The notes below the pieces were generated by a model that saw only the letters and a list, made by a program, of their open reading frames with translations, was not told where the DNA came from and searched no databases. A program made the translations under genes and the position numbers. Shown in pieces: positions 48,634 to 58,800 of a stretch of 64,000 nucleotides of DNA. The stretch is taken from NCBI RefSeq assembly GCF_016756395.1, contig NZ_AP018365.1:5707001-5771000 (forward strand), in the 5' to 3' direction. How positions within the stretch are numbered: the first letter of the stretch is position 1; every line of letters starts with the position of its first letter. The DNA comes from Streptomyces sp. SN-593 (GTDB taxonomy: Bacteria; Actinomycetota; Actinomycetes; Streptomycetales; Streptomycetaceae).

Positions 48634-51600
48634 ATGGCCGACAGGGGCCAAGGACGGCACCCCGACGACCCACGCGCCGACGACGGCCTGACGGCCCGCC
48701 ACGCGCCCACCGGCGGCCGGGACGACGGCGCCGGGGGCCACGGCGGCGAAGGCGCCGGGCGTGCCCCGGACCCGCTGGCCCGGGTGGTCGGCGCGATCAG
48801 CCGGGCCGGGCTCGACCCCGACCCCGTGGAGATCGCCGACGCCCTGTGGCTGGCCCGGTGGTCGCGCCCGACCGCCCGGCCGGACCCGGAGACCCTGGCC
48901 GGCGCGCACGGCGAGGGCGCCGGCGTGGACTACCCGCGCGCGCACCGCCCCGACGGCACCGACGGCGCCGGCACCCGCCTGGTGCCCCCGGCCCGCACCC
49001 CGCCGGCCCAGAACTCCGCCGACGAGCGACTGATCAGCCTCTACCCCGGCGAGGGCGTGCCCGGCCAGGTCGGCGGCACCCCGGTGGGGGCGGCGCTCGG
49101 GGTGTCCGTGCCGGAAGCCGGCGCCCTGCCGCAACTGCTCGAACTCCAGGCGGCCCTGCGCCCGTTGCAGCGCTACCGCAGCCCGGCCCGGCCGCAGCGG
49201 GAGGAACTGGACGAGGCCGCGACCGCCGACCGCGCCGCCCGCGCGGGCGGGCTGCTGCTGCCGGTCTTCCGCCCGTCCGCGCGCGGTGACGCCGCGATGC
49301 AGTTGCTCATGGACACCTCCTCCTCGATGTTCGTCTGGGAGCGGATGCTGCGCGAGCTGGCCGCCGTCTTCGAACGCCTCGGCGCCTTCCGCGAGGTCCG
49401 CGTCCGCTACCTGCACGACACGCCCGACGGCACGCTCGGCGTCAGCAGCCACTTCGACCCCGACGCGGCCGGCCTGCTCTCCGCGGAGCAGCTCAGCGAC
49501 CCCACCGGCCGCCGGATCACCCTGGTGGTCAGCGACTGCGCCGGCCCGCTGTGGCGCTCGGGACAGGCGCACCGGCTGCTGCACCGGCTCAGCCGGCACG
49601 GCCCGGTCGGCGTCCTCCAGCCGCTGCCCGCCCGGCTGTGGAGCCGCACCCTGCTGCCGGTCTCGTACGGGGTGCTGCACCGCTCGGAGGGGATGCTGCT
49701 CTCCTCGCCGCTGCGGTTCTCGCCCGGCTCGACCGGCGTGCCGGCCGCGCCCGACGCCCTGCCGGTGCCCGTCCTGCCCCCCACCGTGGCCGCGCTGGGC
49801 GCGTGGGCGCGGCTGCTGGCCGGGATGGGCGCGGGCGAGGTGCCCGCCGCCGTCGGCTGGGTGAGCGCCGACCAGCCCGCGGTCCGGGCGCGGCCGCGCC
49901 GGGCGACGGTGCCGGTGCCCGCGCTGGTCCGCCGGTTCCGCGCCGCCGCGTCGCCGGCCGCCGCCCAGCTCGCGGTCTACCTCGCCGCCGCGCCGCTGTT
50001 CCTGCCGGTCATCCAGTTGGTGCAGCGCACGATGCTGCCCGACTCCGGACCGGCCGAGCTGGCCGAGATCCTGCTCAGCGGCCTGGTGGTGCGCAAGAGC
50101 GGCGACGACCAGCGGTGGTACCACTTCGCGCCCGGCGTGCGCGACGCGCTGCTCGGTCCGCTCGGTGTGGACGAGGCGCGACTGGTGCTCAAGCACTGCT
50201 CGGAGTACGTCGAGCAGCGGTTCGGCAAGTCCGGCCCCAACTTCCCGGCCCTGGCCATCACCCAGCTCGCCGAGGGGCCCGGCGACCCGACCGCCGACGC
50301 CGCGGTGCGCTCGGCCGTACGCCAGGCCGCCCGCGGCTTCCTGCCCGACGGCGGCGGGTCCGGCCCCGGTCGCGGCTCCACGACCGGCGCGGTCCGGGGC
50401 GGCGGCGAGGAGGGCACCGTCGCGGAGTCGCGGCAGCCGTTCGCGGAGGTCGCCGCCCGGGTGCTGGAACGCTTCATGCCGCTGCCCGACGACCGCAGCG
50501 GGCCCGGCCCGTACGCGGGGTTCGAGGCGGTGCAGTCCTCCACGGTGGTGCAGCGCGCCCGGGACCTCGCCGACCGGTTCACCGCCGAGGGCCTGGTGCA
50601 GTACCTGCTCGACGCGGTCGCGCTGCTGCGCCGGGCCGCCGCGGAGGAGCGGGTCCGCGGCCTCGACCCCGACCTGTGGACCGAACTGGCCCAGCAGCTC
50701 CTGCGGTTGTGGCGGCTGCGCGGCGGCACCGACCTGCTGGACGAGGCCCGCGAGGCGTCCGAGACGGCCGCCGCCCACCACTCCTCCCTGCCGGCCCGCG
50801 CGGTGCGCGCCCGGGTGCTCCAGGCCACCGCCCAGGAGCGGGCCGCCGTCGGCGACAACCGCGGCGCCCTCGAACTGCTCCAGCGCGCCGACCGGGAGTT
50901 CACGGCCGTGTGCGCGGCGCCCGGCCTGGACCCCGCCAAGCTGCTCGACGCCACGCTGGAGCGGGTCGAGGTGCTGGAGGAGCAGTGGGTGATCAACGGG
51001 GACGCGGTGCTGCTCCAGGAGACCGTCGGGACGCTGGAGGCGGTCGCCGACTCCTGGCCGCCGCAGCGCCCGCGCCCCAGCGAGCTGTCGCTCGCGCACG
51101 GCCGGGCGCTGCTGCGGCTGGCCGACGCGGCCGGCGGGCGGGAGCGCCGGCAGACCTACGCCCAGCAGGCCGCCCGGTCGTACGCCGGAGCGCTCACCGC
51201 GCTGCGCCGGGAGGAGGCCGAGCCGGAGGCCGTCACCACCGCCACCCTCGCCCTGGTCGACGCCGAACTGATGTCCGGCGGGCGGCTGATGGAGGCGCAG
51301 CGGCTCGTGGACCAGGCCCTGGGGACCACCCGCGACCAGCTCCAGCGGGCCGCGATCCTGGCCCGGGCCGGTCGGATCAGGGTGGCCCGGCACGCGGAGG
51401 GCGGCCCGGCCGGTGAACTGGAGGAGGCCGCGGGCCGGTTCGAGGAGGCGGCCCGGCTCACCCCGCGCGACCGCCCGGAGTACAGCGACCTGGTGGCGGA
51501 GTGGGGCGCGGCGCTGCTGGCGCGCTCGGAGCTGCCCGGGGGCTGGACGTTCGTCAACCGGGCGGTGCTGGTGCTGCGCGACTGCCGGATGGAGACGCCC

Positions 51601-52080
51601 GAGTCGGACCCGAGGCAGCCCGAGCGGCTGCTGATGCTGGGGCGCGCGCTGATACTGCGCTACCGGGCCGAGCAGGAACTGGTGGACCTGCGCGAGGCCG
51701 AGCAGGTGCTCGGGGTGGCCGCGCAGGGCGCCGACGGGGCGGACCTGACCGCACGGATATGGTTCGAGCTGGGCGAGTCGCACCGGCTGGTGCCCAACCA
51801 CTCGCGCCGCCCGGAACGCCTGGACCAGGCCGCCGACGCCTACCGCAAGGCGGCCGCCGCGGCCGCGGACGCCGCCCGCGCCGCCACGGAGCCCGAGCCG
51901 ATGGTGCGGCTGGCGGCCCGGGCCCACCACTGGCGCGGCGACGCGTACGAGACGGCCCGGCGGCCCCGGGCGGCGGCCGACGCCTACCGCGCCGCGCTGC
52001 GCCAGTGGCGCCAACTCCCGGACGACGGGGGTGAGGAGGGCCGGGACACCGGGGCGCGGCTCGACGCGTTGACGCGTTGA
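48634..52080 (+). CDS. Large vWA-like and TPR-like protein (SAV_2336-related)
   Basis: 1148 residues. After a disordered N-terminus and a helical region (about 45-215), a von Willebrand A-like domain shows the MIDAS motif DTSSS (Asp227, Ser229, Ser231) in MQLLMDTSSSMFVWERML, then LVVSDCAGPLW. Residues about 400-620 form a mixed domain, and about 640-1148 hold many degenerate TPR-like helical pairs (LLDEAREASETAAAHHSSLP, RGALELLQRADREFT, DLVAEWGAALLARSE, ADAYRKAAAAAADAA). The N-terminal part resembles what databases call SAV_2336-related, by recall. It would be the target-sensing or scaffold partner of the MoxR ATPase, whose gene lies 7 bases upstream. Confidence 0.84.
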   Translation: MADRGQGRHPDDPRADDGLTARHAPTGGRDDGAGGHGGEGAGRAPDPLARVVGAISRAGLDPDPVEIADALWLARWSRPTARPDPETLAGAHGEGAGVDYPRAHRPDGTDGAGTRLVPPARTPPAQNSADERLISLYPGEGVPGQVGGTPVGAALGVSVPEAGALPQLLELQAALRPLQRYRSPARPQREELDEAATADRAARAGGLLLPVFRPSARGDAAMQLLMDTSSSMFVWERMLRELAAVFERLGAFREVRVRYLHDTPDGTLGVSSHFDPDAAGLLSAEQLSDPTGRRITLVVSDCAGPLWRSGQAHRLLHRLSRHGPVGVLQPLPARLWSRTLLPVSYGVLHRSEGMLLSSPLRFSPGSTGVPAAPDALPVPVLPPTVAALGAWARLLAGMGAGEVPAAVGWVSADQPAVRARPRRATVPVPALVRRFRAAASPAAAQLAVYLAAAPLFLPVIQLVQRTMLPDSGPAELAEILLSGLVVRKSGDDQRWYHFAPGVRDALLGPLGVDEARLVLKHCSEYVEQRFGKSGPNFPALAITQLAEGPGDPTADAAVRSAVRQAARGFLPDGGGSGPGRGSTTGAVRGGGEEGTVAESRQPFAEVAARVLERFMPLPDDRSGPGPYAGFEAVQSSTVVQRARDLADRFTAEGLVQYLLDAVALLRRAAAEERVRGLDPDLWTELAQQLLRLWRLRGGTDLLDEAREASETAAAHHSSLPARAVRARVLQATAQERAAVGDNRGALELLQRADREFTAVCAAPGLDPAKLLDATLERVEVLEEQWVINGDAVLLQETVGTLEAVADSWPPQRPRPSELSLAHGRALLRLADAAGGRERRQTYAQQAARSYAGALTALRREEAEPEAVTTATLALVDAELMSGGRLMEAQRLVDQALGTTRDQLQRAAILARAGRIRVARHAEGGPAGELEEAAGRFEEAARLTPRDRPEYSDLVAEWGAALLARSELPGGWTFVNRAVLVLRDCRMETPESDPRQPERLLMLGRALILRYRAEQELVDLREAEQVLGVAAQGADGADLTARIWFELGESHRLVPNHSRRPERLDQAADAYRKAAAAAADAARAATEPEPMVRLAARAHHWRGDAYETARRPRAAADAYRAALRQWRQLPDDGGEEGRDTGARLDALTR

Positions 52081-52478
52081 GCCGATTTCCCGCCGGCCCG
52101 TCGACCCGGCCGGAGCCGCCGGCCCGTTGACCGCGGCCGGTCCGTGGCGCGGGCCGCCGCGCGGCTCCGGTGCGGCCGGGCCCGCGAGGACGGACGGCGC
52201 AGGCGACCCGACAAGAACGGCGCGACGGACGCGACCGGCGCGTGCGGTGCGCGCCCGCGCGACGGCCGTGGTCCGTAGGGTGGTTCGGGGCGGCGGGCAC
52301 GGCACCGGAGGCGACAGCCGGCCGCCCGGCGGGGCACCATGGAGCCGACGGGCGGTTGGGGCGCCAGAGGCGCGGGTGCAGTCGAGCGGCGGGGGAGTCG
52401 GCCGCGCGACCGCTCGGCACGCGGGGCCCGCGCGACAGCGTGGACCACGGGACGACCGGACGGTTTGGGAGGCACGCG
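52081..52478. other. Gap upstream of fxsA
   Basis: 398 bases of GC-rich sequence with only Arg/Gly/Pro-rich shadow frames. It probably holds a separate fxsA promoter, but no conserved element was recognisable. The ribosome site GGGAGG lies 8 bases before the fxsA ATG. Confidence 0.4.
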
Positions 52479-52682
52479 ATGGAGGAACGACCCTACGGCG
52501 GCGCGGAGCCGTACACCGACCCGGGCTTGCGCGAGGCCGGGATCGACCTGCTCGGCATGGACCTGGAGTCGCTGCGGACGGTGCAGCACCCGGTGTTGTC
52601 CGCGCTGGTCGGCGATCTGCGGGCGCGGGTCGCGGCACCCGGCAGCGAGGCGTTGTGGGGGTTCGACAACGACACCCCGTGA
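52479..52682 (+). CDS. fxsA: FxsA-type RiPP precursor peptide (cyclophane, variant C-terminus)
   Basis: 67-residue peptide from ATG 52479 with GGGAGG upstream. It begins MEERPYGGAEPYTDPG and has a helical leader-like middle (IDLLGMDLESLRTVQHPVLS then ALVGDLRARV). The C-terminus reads SEALWGFDNDTP. It lies directly before a radical SAM maturase of the FxsB type, which in known systems joins a Phe ring to the third residue of a C-terminal FxSxx motif. Here the motif is FxN: Phe62-Asp63-Asn64, with three residues after it. An Asn acceptor is used in other triceptide families, so a Phe-Asn cyclophane is plausible. Trp60 is a second candidate aromatic. The ORF is short, and it is recognised by position and pattern, not by strong similarity. 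Confidence 0.75.
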   Translation: MEERPYGGAEPYTDPGLREAGIDLLGMDLESLRTVQHPVLSALVGDLRARVAAPGSEALWGFDNDTP

Positions 52683-52740
52683 GCGCCCGCGCGCGCCGGA
52701 AGTCTTTTGGCCGCGCGCCGGAGGCGATACGGCCAATTCA

Positions 52741-52773
52741 CCGCCCGGGTGTTTGCTCCCCGGCGCCGGGCGG
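52741..52773 (+). terminator. Hairpin between fxsA and fxsB (possible attenuator)
   Basis: CCGCCCGG (52741-52748) pairs with CCGGGCGG (52766-52773) across a 17-base loop. In RiPP operons a hairpin after the precursor gene often keeps precursor mRNA above maturase mRNA. Confidence 0.5.
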
Positions 52774-52833
52774 GAACAACCGCGAGGGCCGGCGAAGTTC
52801 CCTCGATGGCCCACGCCCGGGGGAGGTGATGAC

Positions 52834-54144
52834 GTGCGGCACACTGCCGGGCCAGCCCGGCGGCCGATACCGGCGGTCACCGCACCCGCCGCCGGCCGAT
52901 CCGGAACCCCACCGGGACCCGCGCCCGCACCCGTGACGGCGCCCGCGGCCGCCCCCGTCGCCGGGCCGGCCGTCCGACCACCCTCGCCCCTCCGGCAGTT
53001 CATCCTCAAGACGCACAGCCGCTGCAACCTCGCCTGCACCTACTGCTACCTGTACGCGGGCCCCGACCACACCTGGCGGGACCGGCCCCGGGCCCCAGCG
53101 GCCGAGGTGACCGCGCGCACCGCCGCCCGTATCGCCGAACACGCCGCCGCGCACCGCCTGACCGACGTCTCCGTGGTCTTCCACGGCGGCGAACCGCTGC
53201 TCGCCGGTGCCGGACGCCTCGCCGCGGACCTCGACGTGGTCCGCTCCGCGCTCCCGGCCGGCTGCGCCGTCCACGCCAGTGTGCAGACCAACGCGACGCT
53301 GCTCACCCGCGACCGCGTCCGCACCCTCGCCGGCGCCGGCCTGCGGATCGGCGTCAGCCTCGACGGCGGCCTGCCGGGCCACAACCGCGAGCGGGTGGAC
53401 CACGCCGGCCGCCCCTCCTGGCCGGCCGCCGCCGCGGGACTGCGGCTGCTGGCCGCCCACGCGCCCGAGGCGTACGGCGGGGTGCTGTGCGTCGTCGACC
53501 TGCGGCACGACCCGGTCGAGGTCTACGACTCGCTGCTGTCCCTCGACCCGCCCGCCATCGACCTGCTGCTCCCGCACGGCAACTGGACCAGCCCGCCGCC
53601 CGGCCTGCCCGCGCCGGCCGACGACCCGGCGCCGTACGGCCGTTGGCTCACCGCCGTGTTCGACCGGTGGTGGGACGCGCCCCGACGCCGCACCCGGATA
53701 CGGCTGTTCGAGGAGTGCGTCGCCCTGCTGCTGGGCGTGCCCGCCGCGATCGAACGGCTCGGGTTGCAGCCGTTCACCGCGGTGGTGGTGGAGACCGACG
53801 GCTCCATCGAGCAGGTCGACTCCCTGAAGTCCGCCTACGAGGGCGCCGCCGCGACCGGCCTTGACGTCTTCCGCAACAGCTTCGACGAAGTGCTCGCCCA
53901 CCCCGGCGTCGCCGCCCGCCAGGCCGGCCTCGCCGCGCTCGGCGCCACCTGCCGGGCCTGCGCGCTGGTCGGGGTCTGCGGCGGCGGCCACTACGCCCAC
54001 CGCTACCGGGCCGGCGCCGGTTTCCGCAACCCGTCCGTCTACTGCGCCGACCTCGCCCACCTCGTCCGCCACACCGCCCATCGCCTCGCCCGGGCCGCCG
54101 GCACCGGATCCGGCCGCCCCACGACCCGGGAGACCCTCCGGTGA
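52834..54144 (+). CDS. fxsB: FxsB-family radical SAM/SPASM peptide maturase
   Basis: 436-residue radical SAM enzyme predicted to install a three-residue cyclophane on FxsA. The radical SAM cluster is CNLACTYC (Cys64, Cys68, Cys71) in TYCYLYAGPDHTW context. VSVVFHGGEPLL is the GGE SAM-binding motif and VQTNATLL follows. The C-terminal SPASM part has TCRACALVGVCGGGHYAHRY and GFRNPSVYC, which gives extra iron-sulfur ligands and is characteristic of FxsB. GTG 52834 is selected because GGGGGAGG lies 8 bases upstream. The first 50 residues are Pro/Ala-rich. The stop overlaps the next gene (GTGA). Confidence 0.92.
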   Translation: MRHTAGPARRPIPAVTAPAAGRSGTPPGPAPAPVTAPAAAPVAGPAVRPPSPLRQFILKTHSRCNLACTYCYLYAGPDHTWRDRPRAPAAEVTARTAARIAEHAAAHRLTDVSVVFHGGEPLLAGAGRLAADLDVVRSALPAGCAVHASVQTNATLLTRDRVRTLAGAGLRIGVSLDGGLPGHNRERVDHAGRPSWPAAAAGLRLLAAHAPEAYGGVLCVVDLRHDPVEVYDSLLSLDPPAIDLLLPHGNWTSPPPGLPAPADDPAPYGRWLTAVFDRWWDAPRRRTRIRLFEECVALLLGVPAAIERLGLQPFTAVVVETDGSIEQVDSLKSAYEGAAATGLDVFRNSFDEVLAHPGVAARQAGLAALGATCRACALVGVCGGGHYAHRYRAGAGFRNPSVYCADLAHLVRHTAHRLARAAGTGSGRPTTRETLR

Positions 54145-55739
54145 ACCCGCTCGGCGCCACCCCCGCACGCCCGCCCGCCCCGGCACCCCGGCCGCCCGCC
54201 GTCCGCACACCCGCCCCCGCCGCCGGCACCCTGACCGACGAGATGCTGCCCCTGCTCGGCAGCACCGGCAGCGACCCGGCGCTGCTGGACCTGCTCGTCG
54301 CCCACCAGCACGCGCGCCGCCTGCTGACCCTGCGCGCCCTGCTGGAGGCGGTCGCCGACGCGCCGGCCGGCGCCCTGCCGGAGGGAACCGCCGAGCGGGT
54401 GCTGCGCGACTGGCGGCTGCTGGAGGCCGCCGACCGCGCCGACGGCGCCGCCGCCCGCCAGGTCGTGCGCTACCCGCACACCGGGGCCTGGGCCGAACGC
54501 TGCCTACGCGCGTTGACCCGGCCCGGGCAGGCCCACCTCGCCGCGGCCGAACTGCCGCACCTGGCCGCGCTCGCGGCCGCGGCCGCCGCCCGCGCCGGCC
54601 TGCGCTTCACCGCCGACATCCCGCTGCGCGACGGCGAGCTGCGGCTGCCGACGATCGGCGGCCACCGGCCGGGCCGCCCGGGCCGGCAGCTCCCGCGCCC
54701 CACCCCCGGCGGGCCGGTTCCGGGCCGGCCCGACCCGGCGGCCGGGGCCGCCCGCGACCCGGACCCTCCCGTCGCCGTCCGCGTCGTGGGCGAACCCCGC
54801 CGGCTCTGGCTGATCCCGCTGCCCGCCGGGCAACCCGGTCCGCCGGGCGCGCCAGGCCACGGCGCCGCCCCCGCCCCCGGCGCGGTCGAGGTCCGCGAGG
54901 GCCCCGACGGCGTCTGGCGCTCCGCCGCGCCCGGCTGGCGCCCGCTCCAGGCCCTGCGGCACCCCGACGGCCGGGCCGTGCTCATCGACGACGTGGACCC
55001 GTACCGCGACGAGGAGCGGCGCACCAACCCCTACGGGCTGGACCCGGCCGACCGGTTGGACCTCGCCGGGCACGCCGCCTGGCGGACCGCCTGGCGCGAC
55101 GCGCGGCCCTGGCTGCGGCTGGGCGGGCCCACCCGGGCGGCGGAGGCCGCCGCCCTGCTGGACTGCGTGGTGCCGCTGGCCGGCGCGCCCGGCGCGCAGT
55201 GCAGCGCCACCCGCGGCGAGGCGTTCGGCGCGCTGCTCAGCAGCACCCCCCGGGACGGCCTGGAACTGGCCGCCACCCTGGTGCACGAACTCCAGCACGC
55301 CAAGCTGCTGGCCGTCTCCCGACTGGTGGTGCTGCACACCGCCGACGACAGCCCCGGCTACTTCGCGCCCTGGCGGCCCGACCCCCGCCCCTTCGACGGG
55401 CTCTTCCACGGCGCCTACGCGCACCTCGCGCTCGCCGACTTCCACCTGCGCGCCGCCACCGCGCTGACCGACCCCGCCCGCAGGGACGCCGCCTGGGCCG
55501 ACCACTGCCGCTGCCGGGAGCAGGTCGGCGCCGCGCTGCCGCAACTCCTGGGCGCGCGGGCGCTGACCCGCCAGGGCCGGGTCCTGGCCGAGGCGATGGC
55601 GGCGCACCACGCCCGGCTCGGGCAGCACGCCCCGCCCGACGGCCATCTGGCCCGCGCGAGCGCCTACGTGGAGACGGCACGGGCCATATGGCGCCGCAGG
55701 CGTGCACAGACGGCCGCGAACGGGCGCGAACCGGCATGA
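54141..55739 (+). CDS. HEXXH-motif protein of the FxSxx system
   Basis: 532-residue predicted zinc metalloprotein. The HExxH motif is His382-Glu383-Leu-Gln-His386 in TLVHELQHAKLL, followed by APWRPDPRPFDGLFHGAYAH. This RPDPRP...G.fHG.yahLa context is the one found in HEXXH-motif partners of FxsB. The N-terminal ~130 residues are helical. A 70-residue Pro/Gly/Ala-rich insert (about 170-260) is disordered. It could be a peptidase releasing the mature peptide, but activity is unproven. The GTG start overlaps the fxsB stop (GTGA), so the two are made together. A 96-base gap separates it from fxsT. Confidence 0.85.
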   Translation: MNPLGATPARPPAPAPRPPAVRTPAPAAGTLTDEMLPLLGSTGSDPALLDLLVAHQHARRLLTLRALLEAVADAPAGALPEGTAERVLRDWRLLEAADRADGAAARQVVRYPHTGAWAERCLRALTRPGQAHLAAAELPHLAALAAAAAARAGLRFTADIPLRDGELRLPTIGGHRPGRPGRQLPRPTPGGPVPGRPDPAAGAARDPDPPVAVRVVGEPRRLWLIPLPAGQPGPPGAPGHGAAPAPGAVEVREGPDGVWRSAAPGWRPLQALRHPDGRAVLIDDVDPYRDEERRTNPYGLDPADRLDLAGHAAWRTAWRDARPWLRLGGPTRAAEAAALLDCVVPLAGAPGAQCSATRGEAFGALLSSTPRDGLELAATLVHELQHAKLLAVSRLVVLHTADDSPGYFAPWRPDPRPFDGLFHGAYAHLALADFHLRAATALTDPARRDAAWADHCRCREQVGAALPQLLGARALTRQGRVLAEAMAAHHARLGQHAPPDGHLARASAYVETARAIWRRRRAQTAANGREPA

Positions 55740-55835
55740 CGACACGTCACCGGGCGGGCATTCGGTGTAGTTTCTGGCCAAGCCACCTGTCGCACCGTCA
55801 GAGCACTACGCGCGTACTACGAGGGAGTCGGTCGC

Positions 55836-58800
55836 ATGGCCGGAGGGCGCAACACCGCTTCAGCAGCAGCCGGGCGGGGACCGGTGACGATCAGCTTCGC
55901 CGGGTACAACCGCGCGTGGGCGGGGTGGATCGCCAGCCGGCTGGAGCGGCACGGCCTCCAGGTGTCGATGCAGCGCTGGGACGTCATGCCGGGCACCAGC
56001 ATCGAGCAGGGCCTGCGCGACCTGCTGCTGTCCGACGGCCGGGTCCTGGTGGTGCTCAGCGAGTGGTACTTCCGGCTCGGCCCGCGTGACCCGGAGGAGT
56101 GGAACGCCGCGCTGCGCGAGGTGGTCCCGGCCCACAGCGACCGGTTCGCCGCGGTGTGCGTCACCGCCGCCTCCCTGCCCAGCGCCGCGGCCTCGCTGGC
56201 CGCGGCCGACCTGTGGGGCCTGGGCGCGGTGGAGGCCGAGCGGCGGCTGCTGTCCCGGCTGGGCGTGCCCGCGTCGCGCTCGTCGGCGGGCGACACCCTC
56301 AGCGCAGCCTCCGGTCCGCGCTTCCCGCTGGAGCAGCCCGCCGTCTGGGGCGGGGTGCCGCGCCGCAACACCCGTTTCACCGGCCGCGAGGCGCTGCTGT
56401 ACGGCCTGCACCAGGAGCTGACCGCCGCCGAGCCCGGCGCGGCCGTCGCCACCCTGCACGGCCTGTCCGGCGTCGGGAAGACCCACATCGCCACCGAGTA
56501 CGTCTACCGCTTCGGCCCCGAGTACGACGTGGTGTGGTGGGTACGCGCCAGCGAGCGCGGCACCCTGCGCGAGAAGCTCGCCGGCCTCGCCCCGGCCCTC
56601 GGCCTGGTCACCGGGCGGGAGTACGGCGAGCGGCTGCGGGCGGTGCGCGACGCGCTGCGCCGCGGGGACCCGTACTTCCGCTGGCTGGTGGTGCTGGACG
56701 GCGCGGACCAGCCCGAGGAGATCCACGACCTGGTGCCGACCGGACCGGGCCACGTGCTGATCACCTCGCAGAACCGGGAGTGGAGCGAGCACAACAGCGC
56801 CCTGATCGAGGTGCCCGTCTACGACCGGGACGAGTCGGTCGCCTTCGTGCGCCGCCGGGCGCCGCGGATGGACGACGCCGACGCGGACAAGCTCGCCGAG
56901 GCGCTGGGCGACCTGGCGCTGGCGCTGGACCAGAACGCGGGCGCGCTCAACGACTCCAACATGCCCGTCGACGACTACATCGAACTCCTGCGCCACGGCG
57001 CCGACGTGGAACCCAACCTGAAGGTCGCCGCCGACTTCCAGATGACGTACTTCACCGCCTTCTCGATACTCCTCAACCGGCTGCGCGAGGACAAACCCGA
57101 AGCGGTGGACCTGCTGCGGCTGTGCGTGTTCTTCGCGCCCGGGCCGATCCCGGTCCGGCTGCTGCGCGACCTGCCGATCCGCGACGTGCCCGAGGAGCTC
57201 GCCGGGCTCATCGAGGACCCGCTGCTGTGGAACTCGGCGATCGGCAAGCTCGCCCAGTGGTCGGTGATCCAGTCCGACCCGCAGGAGACCGACACCGAGG
57301 AGTCGGCTGGCTCCGCCGACGTCATCCAGATGCACCGGCTGGTCTACCAGGCGGTGCGCGCCGACATGCCCCGGGAGGAGCGGCTCTCCTACTCCCGGGT
57401 GGTGCGCAAGCTGCTCGCCGCCGCCGACCCCGGACGGCCCAACGACACCCGGCTGTGGCCGCGCTACGCCGAGATCGTGCCGCACCTGGAGGCGTCCGGC
57501 GCGCTCGGCTCGACCAACCCCGACATCCAGCTCACCGTCCTGAACTGCCTGCGCTACCTGACCGCCTCGGGCGAGTACCGCACGGCCCGGCGGATCGCGG
57601 CGACCGCCGTCGAGATCTGGCCCCGGCTGCTGGAACCCGGCCACCCGCGGCTGTGGGACCTGCTCCACAACCAGGCCAACGCCATCCGGGCCACCGGCGA
57701 CTACACCACCAGCGAGGCCATCGACCGCCGCGCCCACGCCCGGCTGAGTGCCGACAAGGGGCCCAACGACCTGCTGACCCTGCGCGCGGCCGGCAGCCTC
57801 GCCGCCGACCTGAGGGCCCTGGGACGGTACGGCGAGGCGCTCGACCTGTCCCAGCGCGTCCGCGACGGCTACGGCGAACTGCTCGGCGCGCAGGACCCCC
57901 GGACCCTGGTGGCCCAGAACAACATCAGCGTCACCTACCGCCTGCTCGGCCGCTACCGCGACGCCATGCAGCTCGACCAGCAGACCATGGAGGCCCTGCG
58001 CGAGCAGTTGCGCGACCGGCACAACCTGACGCTGTCCTCGGAGAACTCCTTCGCCCACGACCTGCGCCTGCTCGGCCGCTACGAGCAGGCCACCTCGGTC
58101 CAGGAGCGCAACGCCGAGGTCCACCGCACGGTGCTGGGCGCCGACAACCCGCAGACGCTGCGCGCCGAGCACAACCTCGGGCTGTGCTACCAGCGCGGCG
58201 GCGACCGGCCGCGTGCCGCGAACCTGCTCGCCCGGCTGCTGGAGCGCTGCGACCGCGTGCTCGGCGACAGCGAGCCGCTGACGGTGCGGGTGGCGGCCAC
58301 CCTGTCCACGTTCGAGCGCGAGCACGGGGACCTGGACCGGGCCCGTGAGCTGGGCGAGTCCGTACTGGAGCGCTACCGGGCGCAGTTCGGCGAGGGCCAC
58401 CCCTACACCGCGGGCGCGCTCGCCAACCACGGACTGCTGCTGCGGGCGGCCGGCGAGCGCCAGCGGTCCCACATCGAGGTCGAGGACGCGCTCGCGGCGA
58501 TGGCCCGCACGCTCGGCGAGGACCACCCCTGGACGCTGGGCTGCGCGCTCAACGCCGCCGCCGCCCGCAACTTCAGCGGCGACCCGGAGAGCGCGGGCGA
58601 GCTGAGCCGGGTCACCGCGGACCGGGCCGTCGCCGGCCTCGGCAAGGACCACCCGCTCACCCTGTCGTGCCGGATCGCGCTCGCCACCGACCTGCGGAAC
58701 CTGCGCAGACGGCAGGAGGCCGACAAGATCGAGGAGGAGGCGCTGGAAGCCCTCTCCCAGACCCTCGGCCCGCAGCACCCGCACACCATCTCCGCGCGCT

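Noticed and set aside
48598..52638. 1346-residue minus-strand ORF opposite the vWA gene
   Set aside because: Composition is Gly/Arg/Val/Gln-rich with no motifs, and the opposite strand carries MIDAS and TPR features.
52127..52936. 269-residue ORF overlapping fxsA
   Set aside because: Arg/Gly/Pro-rich shadow. The 67-residue fxsA frame has natural composition, a ribosome site and the right position before fxsB.
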